Position numbers and translations under genes: made by a program | In this document: positions 12,734 through 23,200 of the stretch, piece by piece | Layout of the letters: each line of letters begins with the position of its first letter | Position numbering within the stretch: position 1 is the first letter of the stretch | From: Pelargonium cotyledonis | Lineage: Eukaryota > Streptophyta > Magnoliopsida > Geraniales > Geraniaceae | Assembly (NCBI GenBank): GCA_036897625.1 | Contig: JAYMTA010000249.1 | Span: 1-33,564 of the forward strand | Reading direction: 5' to 3' | DNA length: 33,564 bases | Notes under the pieces: generated by a model | What the model was told of the DNA's origin: nothing | Databases searched by the model: none | The model's input: the letters and a program-made list of their open reading frames with translations, nothing else

Positions 12734-15700
12734 ACGAGGATCTCTATACGTTATGTTTTATTTGTTGCCCCAAACTCGAGGCATTTTGTTCAAACGATTA
12801 GAGCTCATTTCACTCAACCCACTATCGCTTCTTTTCTATTCATCGTATTGGTGTAATCTTGTTATCCGCCAATTAGATACAATATTTTATTTTGTCCTTT
12901 TTAATTTGGATAAAAAAGAGTGCAATCCTGTGGATAATGAAGTTTAGAACTGGCTGAAAGAGATGTGCCATTAAAAACGCACATATCGTAATCAAAGTTG
13001 GTGGAATTTGCAGGAGAATTATCATTAATTTGACAAAATGGACTATGGTAATTATAATTGATACTAATTTAATAAGTTACAAATAGAGCATAAACAAACT
13101 TGAACACCCTGGCAAATTTTAGTAATCAATTATTAGCTAATCACACAAATCTCCATTGAAATCCTCAAAATTACATTTTAATCTGTAAGTTTATGAACAA
13201 AACGACAGGAAAAAGGTTGTTGGTTAGTTGGGACAACTTGCAATGGAATGTCGTTAAATTAATGAAGTGAATATGTTGTTTAAGCTTAAATTAATGAAGA
13301 GTTAATGGGAATTGCTATAGCTTATTGCTTCCAAGCAACGCACCAAAATAAAGAAAAGCTGGCAATAGCGAAATGTGAGCTTAGAATAATTGGCATGAAG
13401 TGAAAGGCCAGAAAGTGTGAATAAAGAAACAGATTGGAGTGCGTTTTGTGATTTCATGACGTACCGAATATTGATGATTACGGCTCAACTCACATTCTTC
13501 AATCTTCACACCTTTTTTTTTGCATATCCTCTTCCTTTTCTACATTTGGATCCATTCATTTTGTTTTACTAGGATGGCATGTTTTACTTGTGAAAATCTT
13601 TCTCATTTTTAAAAAGAAATGGATTTTAGCAATGTAGGGGACCGGGTCCTATGCTTTTTGGTCCCAAATTTATAGCCGATTTAGACCCTTTTAGTACACT
13701 TGCCGATTTTGTATAATGGATAGTTTATTTATGAAATTTCATGTGTCATCACTACTCATAGGCATTCTCTTTTCAAATTATATTATTCTAGTATTGGAAG
13801 AGTTTTAATGGCATAACTCTCTCTCAATTCACTTTTGTTTCACTTATGATAATTGATAAAGAAGTTCGCGAGAGGGTTTTGATCATTTCCTTGCGGCCGA
13901 CAATTCTCAGACGATCAAATATCATTACTCTTTGACCTTAACACATGACTAAACACACATAATTTGGTTTTACAAAAAAATAAAGTAATAATAGCTAGAG
14001 AATTATTCTGTTCAAAAAAAAGCTAGAGAATCATGAAAATGAGAAGTTTTTTATTTGCCAATATATTAAAATTTAACTTAATGTGTAACAACTCTAAATC
14101 CTAATTTATAATAAATTACTATAATTTTATTGACCTACTCACATTAGCCAAAACCTAAAATTGTAATCCTCTTGAAACTGTTAATAATATTTTTTTAGGA
14201 CATAGTATATGTTACTAAAACAGGTTAACAAAACGGTATAAGGTGAGTTATTCGAGTTTATAAATGAGAGTTACTTTTGTTAAGTAGCTCAAATTATAAA
14301 ATAAAATAATAATAAAAACTTATTAGAAAAACAGTCAAAGACCATACTGAAGAATTTGCTGTAATGATGGTTTGATGAAGCAAAGTGGTTAGCTGTCTTC
14401 TCTTGTCAACCAAAAAAATATATAAATAAATAAACAAATTAATTATCGATAGTGTAATTGCAGGTAGATACAATGGTTGGTTTTGCATGAAAAAGTTTAG
14501 ACATTTGTGAATACAAGGTCGACAAGTCGTAAGGGTAGAAAACGAAATCTCATATTCTCATTACTTCTCATTGGTCCGCGAGACAAGAATAACGACAGGT
14601 CATCTCGTGGCAGAAATGTTTTGAGGGCTTTTTTTTTCTCTACCAAATGAAACGGCGCCGTTTGAGGATTAAGAATTCCTAGTTGAAGTCTGGTTTGACA
14701 TGTTCATGGGTTTTTGGTCAAACATGACCAATTAAGGTCATCTTGGTTGGCTGCTAAACACAAACAAATAGTTAACAAAATTGTTTTGACCTTTATGGGT
14801 CTTTCCTCAGAAATTTCTTCAACAGGTTAACTCTGAATTTGGACATGATTAGATTTTGTTTAGTGGATAAATAAATAAATTAGTCACTTAACAATGATCC
14901 TAAACCACTTCACTAGTATATATGTAGATAGATGATTTTACCCTTTTTGATTTTTATAGCATGACATTATTACAGAATGGTCAAGTTACATAAAATAAAT
15001 AGATGGATTTTAGAACACCTTATACCGATTAGACGATAGTGACCATCGTTAAAATGTTATGAAAAGTAATGAGACGTGTGTATAATTTTCAAACATGTAT
15101 TTTCATCAAACTACATATTAGTTCATTTAATCAAATTTTGTACAAATACATGAACTTACAATTTGTACGAATAGAAAATTGAGCAAAACATAGCACTGAA
15201 TTATATGAGTAATTACTAAGTTATAGTACCAAAAGTAATTAAAAAATTAAAAGTACATAGAACATTTTACCAAAAATCAAAAGTTTATTAGGCACGTATT
15301 AGATTTAGATAGGGATTGGAGCAAATAGTCGAGTATGCACAATCGAGTGTGCGAGTGTTTATATGTATAATTTAGAGTTGAAAACTTGATCATGATTTTA
15401 CATATGATGGTCAAAAATAGTAAAAAAGATCAACGCTAATAAAAACAGTTAACGTCGATCGTTTGTCCATACTCATGTTAACAAAAACTATTTATGTAAG
15501 TTAAAATTGGTTATTGAATTGTCCTGTACGCATTTATTAACCCCAAAAGTTCAACATTGTTAGTGTTAAATATTTATATGCATGTAGAAAATTAGTACGT
15601 CATGTGTCTATTTGTAAAAAATTCGTCAAATCTTCTTATACACTAAGTGAAAGATCTTTTGTGAAAAATATGTGTATCGAAATAACCTGATTGGTTGGAC

Positions 15701-16220
15701 GGTGTTGTAAACAGAAAGGTAACAAAACAGAAACATGTTGGAGCTAAGGGGAGAACTAACAACTAACAGGGTGTGACTTCTCCTACTAGAGAGTGAGAAA
15801 CATTGGTCTTCACAAACTTGTTGTCCCATTACTTATAAAAAGAGAAAAACATAAACATACTTGATGATAAATAGAATATCACTAATAATAGATTTCACAA
15901 TATATTTCACAATTCTTAACTTGCTATCTTCCTCAATATTTAATGAATTCGTTTGTTTAGTTGTCAATATGCATATTTTTTAAATTTCCAAAATTGAATC
16001 ACTACTCAAATTGGTCCTTTGTTCTTTTAGGTGTACTCATAACTCACTCATTTAGGCTTTTTTAGTCTATCATTGTAAGTGATACTATTAGTTAAGATGA
16101 AAATACTAAAAAAGAAGAAAAAAAGATCATGTGTTTAGTTCATTGATGTTTGGTTTACCTATTAAACCATTGACACCTAACACACTAAAACATTTATTAT
16201 GTAATTGTGTAGTGCATATT
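12734..16220. other. AT-rich intergenic spacer, 3.5 kb
   Basis: No gene seen. Contents are the likely 3' UTR of the small gene (to about 12950), AT-rich single-copy-looking DNA, a perfect 14-bp palindrome AAACGGCGCCGTTT at 14650-14663, and short inverted words such as GACGATAGTGACCATCGT near 15030. Open frames here are short, start with non-ATG codons or are of biased composition. Confidence 0.55.
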
Positions 16221-16224
16221 ATTT

Positions 16225-16437
16225 AGCAAAATCTAACTTTTTTTTATGGTAATGTAACGAATTTTATTAACTCAAATCAGTAAAGAGTAAATTTGATACA
16301 TCGATAAGAGCATCTAAGCCTGGCAAAAAAAACAGATGACCTCGCAAGACGATGAGCCACCTAATTCACAGATCTACTAACATAAACAAAATAAATGCTC
16401 GAAAAGACTCCGGCATTTTCCAGCAAAATCTAACTTT
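16225..16437 (-). mobile_element. 5'-truncated LINE (non-LTR) retrotransposon remnant with poly(A) tail and 16-bp target-site duplication
   Basis: The perfect direct repeat AGCAAAATCTAACTTT occurs at 16225-16240 and 16422-16437. Between the copies, read on the minus strand, lies about 181 bp that ends in a run of A (plus-strand T run at 16238-16245) abutting the repeat. Its 5' part translates as SRSVN-stop-VAHRLAR, which resembles the end of the RNase H-like (RVT_3) domain found at the C-terminus of many plant LINE proteins, with a TAG where a charged or polar residue is expected; then comes a short 3' UTR. Target duplication plus poly(A) plus 5' truncation is the signature of target-primed reverse transcription. 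The insertion is dead, but its perfect duplication means it is not very old. Confidence 0.85.
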
Positions 16438-16599
16438 ATAGATAGACAATAAAAAAATTAAAGTAAAATAATACTAATTAAAATGAGTAATATATGTGTA
16501 AATGAGACAGTGGACATAAAAAATGATACTAATATTTAAATAAATATAAAATGTATTTTATACTATTATTGTTTTATTCTTATATTGAAATATGATGTT

Positions 16600-16850
16600 A
16601 ATGTATAGCCATCAAGCGCATATGACAAATCGTAAGAGATTGTTCTGGTCTAATCCGAGGTCTCGAGTTCGAATATCAAGAAATGCAGTTGCATTAAAAT
16701 CTTTGTAGGTAGAGATTTGCCGTCCTTATAGTCCTCTACCCAACTCTCGCCCCACCAAACTCAAATGAGAATTAGTCTGAACATGGTACGACAAGTGTTG
16801 ATTCCGTACTGATTGCGGGTCCCCTTCGACAATCAAAACACTCTATCTAT
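16600..16850 (+). mobile_element. Possible degenerate tRNA-derived SINE
   Basis: The segment contains GAGTTCGAATATC (about 16665-16677), close to a pol III B box (GGTTCGAANCC). About 40-50 nt before it is AGCGCATATGAC, a weak A-box-like word. It is followed by a non-coding body with CCCAACTCTCGCCCC and GAGAATTAGTCTGAAC, words of the sort seen in plant SINE bodies. I could not find clear target duplications. Confidence 0.35.
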
Positions 16851-17140
16851 TTTGTAGTCTACTAAGAAATTTTTTTTTTATTAAAAAAAGGCATAAAAGA
16901 AGCAAAAAATTGAGGCAAAAGAAGAGAAAAGGGAAGAGTATGTGTTGCACACAATAATGCGTGACCGTTAAATCCCAATTCCCAACCCAACAAGCTATTC
17001 TTAGGCAGTTGTCAACTTGGCATAGCAAGCATACCAATATTCGTTGTTAATTAAATTCAATAAAAACAAATTTAATCAAATGTGAAATTCCTTGTTTTTA
17101 TTTTTCTATTTTAAATTCTGAAATATAAAAATTAAAAAAA
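16851..17140. other. AT-rich upstream region of the Agenet/ENT gene
   Basis: Poly-A/T runs and no coding frame; probably includes the distal promoter of the gene that starts near 17170. Confidence 0.4.
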
Positions 17141-17146
17141 TATATA
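17141..17146 (+). promoter_or_regulatory. TATA box (TATATA) of the Agenet/ENT gene
   Basis: AAAATATATACTTG lies about 30 bp before a CAACAACAACAAC-type leader, and about 130 bp before the first donor site. CAA-rich unstructured leaders are common in well-translated plant mRNAs. Confidence 0.45.
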
Positions 17147-17171
17147 CTTGCAACAACAAATACATAAACAC

Positions 17172-18289
17172 AGCCACAACAACAACAACCGCAACATAGT
17201 GATATATTCTGGCAACAAAGCGTTTTCTCTCTTTATCTGAGTCTCCAATCTCCAATCTCAATCCACAAAGGTCAGTCAATGACTCAATTCTCTATCTCTA
17301 ACCTTTTGATTCTTCAATTCCATCGCAGATTCATCTTATTGCGTTTGTTTTTCTCAATGTTTGTGTTTCTATTGCTTTGAATTGAGTAGTGTTGCAGCGA
17401 TTTTTTTGTTTTTCAGTTTTTATTTCGTTTTATTATTTGCTGAGGAACATTGTGTTTGGTTTCCTAGAAAGCGGTGGAAAAAAGAGATGAGAACAAAAGG
17501 AAAAAAAGGATATAAGAGTGTTTGACGTTTTCTGTTAAATTTTGTGTTTGGCGATAAAGAACTCAAAGTTACTGAAACAGTAGTATCAGGCTCAGTTGAT
17601 CTATTGATTTTTGTCTCCGGTAATGGATTATGAAAAGCTTGGCATTTGATGATTCTGATTTCTTTTTGTCATTTTCCTGCATTTTCTCGGCGGCCAAACG
17701 GAGCTTGTGGTTCATGTAGTATTATTCAATTGTCTGATCAGCAAATCTGCTGTTGGTGATGTGTTTTATGATGCTCTCATGAATATGATTATCTTGTGGT
17801 CTTCATTGATTTATACTTCATTGTTTTGTTGTTGATAAGAAAATGCTGGCAAAGGAAAAGTATCAAGAAATCAAGATTCAAATTTGTCATTTTATTTGTT
17901 TGCTCTGTGCAGTTGTAATCAAATGCCTCCACTTGACTTCATGAGGCTCTTCTTAGCCTGCCTATGGTTTTTTTTTTCTTTTCTTTTGTAAATGGGATCC
18001 AATAGATTATGAATCCTAGAGGTTAGGAGTTTCAGTTTTTGCTTGTTTTGTAGATCAGAGACTATTTATCTTTAAATGCAACTGAACAGTGTAAAATTGA
18101 TTGATACCTTTCCCCTTGGTTCCAGTCTTTGACTACTCTTGATCCTTCCATATTATACTTCAAGCTATATTCTGAAATTTTGATTTCACTTCAAACACAG
18201 TTAGTTTTTGTCTTTTAATATTTTTTGTTTCTTTTTTTTTTCTACAACAGATCTTGTGCGTCGAAATTTGTGGTGATATAGTAGCAATC
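17172..18289 (+). other. 5' UTR of the Agenet/ENT gene with a 980-bp leader intron (17271-18250)
   Basis: The leader exon (about 17172-17270) is CAA-rich then CT-rich and ends ATCCACAAAG/GTCAGT. The intron is T-rich and ends TTTCTACAACAG at 18250. The second exon carries 39 more leader bases before the ATG at 18290. The start of transcription is estimated from the TATA box. Confidence 0.6.
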
Positions 18290-19848
18290 ATGCGGTATAA
18301 TAAAGGAAGTAAGGTGGAAGTATTGAGCCAAAGGGAGGTACCCTCAGGTTCCTGGCATCGTGCTGAGATAATATGCGGTAATGGCCACAACTACACGGTC
18401 AAATACGAGGGAATGGCAGGTGCTAATGGCAAGGAAATTGTGGAGAGGGTGCCTAGGAGGGACATCAGGCCGTGTCCTCCTCCAGCCAGTGTTTGTGAGA
18501 ATTGGATTCCTGGTGACATTGTAGAGGTGTTTGATAACCACTCTTGGAAAATGGCAACAATATCAAAGGTGTTGGGGAAAAAGTCTTTTTTAATCAGGCT
18601 ACTTGGATCTTCCCAGGAATTCAAAGTCAGCAAATCTCACCTCCGATTGAGGCAATATTACCAAGATGACAAATGGGTCATGATAGGAAAGGTAATTTCA
18701 TCCGAGCAATTTTATTTAATTTTTATTATGCAATAAATACTTATCTGTCTGAAACTACTGGAAATTGGTGTGGCCATTTTGGTTTCCTGGTGTGGATTAC
18801 GCTTTATTTTCCTTGTTTCTCTTTTCGTTTGAGTGTATTCAAATTCTTGTTATGTAAATACACAGCTGAATTAGCACTGATAGATTGTTAATATTGTTCA
18901 TATCTTAGTTTTCAAGCAAAACGATGCATGCATGCCTAGAAATATTTCATGATCTATCCTTTATGTAGTTGTTATTTATAGACTTCCTTCTATTTTTAAT
19001 ATTTCCAACAGGTTTCTGGCAGTTGTGAAGAAGAGAAAGATGATGAAAATTTGAATCTCAAGTATAATCATAATTCAAGCTCCCAAGTTCAGCAGGCAAG
19101 TAAAAGAATAAATGCACTTGTAAAAGATGACTATTTTTTTGTTAGAAATAAAGGAGATTTCCAGGAATCCCATATTGTTTCCTCACAAACTCTGAAGAGA
19201 GGGTCACCCTATTGCTATTCTCCAATAGAAGCATGTGCCGGAGCTGCTAAGAAATTCAGAGCAGTTGAAGAAGAGGGTAGGCGTCAGCGGCTTGTTGGTA
19301 CCTATCCATCCTTATTTCATGCACAGGTAGACGCTGTTGCTTCCCCACGCCAAATGCTGCATGAAAAATACATGCATGACAAAATATATGGGTTTTCTGA
19401 AATGGATGCTGAGAGGAGGAAACCAAATGATGCTGTTGGCTGTTCGCTTGCAATAAACTTAGACTCTAATGATGCTGATAGTGATATATGCTCTGTTGGT
19501 AGTTGTAGCATCAGTAGCAACAATTCCTATAAGGCATCTCATCACTTAACTATGGGTCCTGTGAAAGATACTGATGGTCATTTAAGTGATGCTGAGTCTA
19601 TTTGTCAATTGGGGTATGAGGAAGGAAATTGTCTACTTCCTACAAAAGAGGAATTGGCTGCAGAAATACATAGGTTAGAGTTGCATGCATACCGCTGCAC
19701 TATAGAGGCATTGCATGCATCAGGACCCTTAAGTTGGGAACAGGAAGCATTGGTGACAAACCTTCGTCTTTCACTACATATATCAAATGATGAACATTTA
19801 GTGGAGCTAAAAAACTTATCTGCTGAAACGAACATCCCTATTAATTGA
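18290..19848 (+). CDS. Agenet (plant Tudor-like) and ENT domain protein, 412 aa
   Basis: Coding exons are 18290-18691 and 19012-19848; the 320-bp intron is GT-AG and in phase 0. ATG 18290 is the first ATG; the open frame before it starts only with TTG next to the splice acceptor. Residues 3-60 and about 70-125 are two Agenet/Tudor-like repeats (GSKVEVLS...GSWHRAEI and GDIVEVFDNHSWKMATI), folds that bind methylated histone tails or RNA. The middle (about 145-340) is polar and probably disordered. Residues 345-403 form an ENT domain (EELAAEIHRLELHAYRCTIEAL), named after the EMSY N-terminus, a helical dimerisation module. Arabidopsis EMSY-like proteins have ENT first and Tudor last, so the order here is reversed; it fits the group annotated as plant Tudor-like RNA-binding proteins (I recall At4g32440 and At5g20030). 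It is likely a nuclear chromatin adaptor. Exact function unknown. Confidence 0.9.
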
Positions 19849-20250
19849 CAATAAACAAAATAACCTTTTTGGGGGGGTTATAGATTAAATTTCTTTTTAG
19901 CTGTAGAGTTTGTTAAACTTTTGCTTAATTGAGCTCACTTCATTGTAAGAATCAGGGTCAGATGTTGATTTTATTCTGGTTATTCAACCTATAATGGTCT
20001 AGATAGAAATGTATGTATTACCAACATTTGAAAGTAATGAACATTCCTCATCTTTATCTTCCTTTTTTCTATTTTTTTTTTGTTCCTTTGTGCATGTAGC
20101 GTTTAGACATTTTGTTATGATTGAATGTGAATTTGGTGGAAAGTATACCATGAAATTTGCAAAGAGCTGTCATGTCAAGCAATTTGTGGATCTAATGTGC
20201 GTTTTTTTTATTATGAATGTGATGTTGGCATTATGATACTGAACTAGTGT
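19849..20250 (+). other. Probable 3' UTR / downstream region of the Agenet/ENT gene
   Basis: An AATAAA word lies immediately after the stop codon (about 19851), too close to be the only signal, and T-rich stretches follow. The exact end of the transcript is not determined. Confidence 0.4.
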
Positions 20251-23200
20251 GCTATTTGTATCAATGTTATTTTCTTACCAGAGGATTAAGGATATTGTGC
20301 TGATGACTTACCTGTATAGATGTCATGTATATCACTAGTGTTTCACTATAGTTGTAAGATTCGTAGTTTTGGAATCTCTTGTGTATAATGAAGTTGGCCA
20401 ATGCTATGTGTTTTCATATGATATGAATACCATCAATTTCCTCAATACCATTTGGCTGCATAAGCAGATTCATTGGGGGATGTTATTGATGCTTACCCTG
20501 CATTTTCCAGGGCCAAAGTAGGAGGCAAATACACCTTGCTTCCAAATCAAGACTTACCCTTCTAGACAATGGGAAATATAGGATTGCTTGTGATGAGCCA
20601 CTGGTATTGCTGATTTAGTGGTTGCAACGTGCTTCCTCTCTCAAGGAACCAGTGAATCTTATATACCTGTTCCGCTGAAGGATGTGAGCTCAAGATCTTG
20701 TGGCTGTCATGGAATTATCAAATATTTAGATGCTTGAAAGGTGTTACTTTCGACCTTTACCTAAGCTCATCCATGATTTTTGCTTCCTGGCATGTGGTAA
20801 AGTTGATCTGCTAGAGAGTTATCACGTGGACTCATTTTATTATTTGTTATTATAGATTTCATAGTCAAATTGAGTAATGCTCTTTTTTGGCTTGATTTTT
20901 CTTATCCGATTTCAACATTTGTTAAGCATTTGAAGCACATTTACTTTACAGAAGTAGGGTAAATACCATGTAGAATCAGGTGTGTTTGGTTTAACCATGT
21001 TTTCTGATGCATCAGGATTCCTGGTCAAATGAGTAAGAACCCTTGTAGGGATTGCTTGCTTGCTAAATTTAGTATACAAAAAAGAAAATAAGGTATGAAG
21101 TTTTCCCACTAAATTGGATGTTGGAACGAATATTATGATACTAAACTTTCTGCGCAGTTGCTGAGATGGAGTCAAATACTTCATGGCATTCTTGAAACAA
21201 AATAGAAATATTCTTGGTGTCAGTGTTTCCGTATCATAAAACCTAGTCGGGATGCCCGTCTGTTCTAGAAATAACAATATTCTTTTCAAATGTAATGCTC
21301 TCACTAAGCACTTTTAAGCCCGTGTCTGAGTTCTGTAATGCTTCCAAACCTGATTAATGGTAGACTGAAACGTGGGGTTCCCATTGTCTTCTCATAGTTA
21401 TTAGCCAGTAGATAGTAGTTGCAAGTCATTTCTAATGTCTTATGGCAGTATTCTCCATGTTGCATAGAAATGGTAAGAGAAACTTCATCAGGTTTCCTTG
21501 GATGGTTCTGGCTGAAATTAACTTGACAATCCTAGAAAAGTTCCAATCAAGCTGCATATTGATGCAAGGATTGCTCTAAAAGGGTGACTATCACACTTTG
21601 AAGCAGTAGTTCTTGATTATCGGTCTGTCCCAAGAGATTGCTCATATCTTCTTTCTAAAATTTGTACATCAATTTGAGATGTCCTAGCTTGAAGTTATTG
21701 GCCAAATAATTATTTTGGGTTGCTATATAGTGTGATAGTCAAATGATTTTTCTGTGTTTTCTCTTCATGATACCTTGATTGCTTTCATCCAGGAGCCCAT
21801 CTTCTCTTATGTGAAGATAAAAGTAAAACGAGAAACAGAAAGTTTCAGTTTCTGACATCATTTCATATAGTTCTATCTCTGTCTCAGCATGTTAGTAATT
21901 GCAGACATCAAACTGTGGTATACTTGGGTGGCTTGTGTATGATGTCTTGCTCATCTGGATCTCTCATGAATTATTTGCACCATATTTGTCTCTAATCGAA
22001 AAAAGTGGTAATTAAGTGCCATAACATCCGCACATATCTTCAAGAAGGATTGGCATTAATTTGACTGTGATATTTCAGCTGCTTGTCTGTTTATGTTTCC
22101 AAATATTGATAATGTTTGAAGTTGAAGATAACATGGGCCAGAGTTGGAAATCTGCTATCTGTTTTTGTCGCATAAATCCAGATTTTCCTGTTATTTCCAT
22201 TTTTACCTTATCTGCATGCTATACCACCAAAATTAACATCATATTTTCTTTATTTACAATAAACTACAACTCTCTACTAATCTTGGTACTATCTCAAGGG
22301 ACAGGGTTGCCCCAAAGAAAGGGCATTTTTGCATACTATTATAAGCTGATCTCTTATTAGAATGACATTACTTAATTAACTCTTGCATGACGTAAACAAG
22401 TTATATTTGTTTATATTTTAATTGTCCAAAAGATTTTTCTTTTATTCTTTTTGAGGGAGCATGGTAATTATGAGTTCATTATGAATTAAGGAGTACAAAA
22501 TAAGATAATGTTGCTTCTTCATTTGTATTTGGACAGTTATATTATATTGCTTTCAGCAGTCAGGAATGATGCTAGTAATTTTGCAGTACATCAGTGATAA
22601 CCACTTATGTTGTGAATGTTTCCTTTCATTTCATCTATCATAAGACATCTTGATCATGTGAAAGCAGGCATGATTTTGCGCTATGCGTCTGCTTATTCTT
22701 ATTTTGTTTACTTAATTTTCATTGTGCAAGAGAACTCTTTGCTTTTCACCTAGGTGGGAGGCTTGCTTTAGTAATGTCATGCTTACTTGAATGTCAATCC
22801 AATGCATACATTCAGGAGTTGAAAAAAATAATTTATGAAGCTGGTACAGCCAGATTCCTTTTTTTTATTGATTTGTTTTACCAGATATGTATTTTTCTGT
22901 TGATGTGCAAGCTGAAAAATATTTCCATCCAAGGCTACATAGTTTAGTTGGCATCTGTATGATTCTGAACATTTAATGAAAAAACACTGATGTTTTTAGC
23001 AATGTTTCTATAGATTTCCTTTGGACACATCTGCTGCTCTGGTATTTGACTGGTTTTACTATAGTACTTGTGTATTTGCTTTGTTAAAAACGTCACCATT
23101 TGACTTGCATTTACATGTTGATGTCAAGTGCCGACATAGGAAGGGTGGTGGCACTCCAACGAATTTCCAGGATATGCAAGGCATGAAAGACAAGTTTCCG

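Noticed and set aside
18254..18289. Upstream extension of the Agenet/ENT frame
   Set aside because: Starts with TTG directly after a splice acceptor; ATG 18290 matches the start of the first Agenet repeat.
20912..21304. 130-codon minus-strand frame
   Set aside because: Starts with GTG; the first ATG gives about 90 residues; no domain, no splice or promoter context.
22061..22360. 99-codon plus-strand frame
   Set aside because: TTG start, Ile/Phe/Cys-rich composition expected from AT-rich DNA, no recognisable domain.
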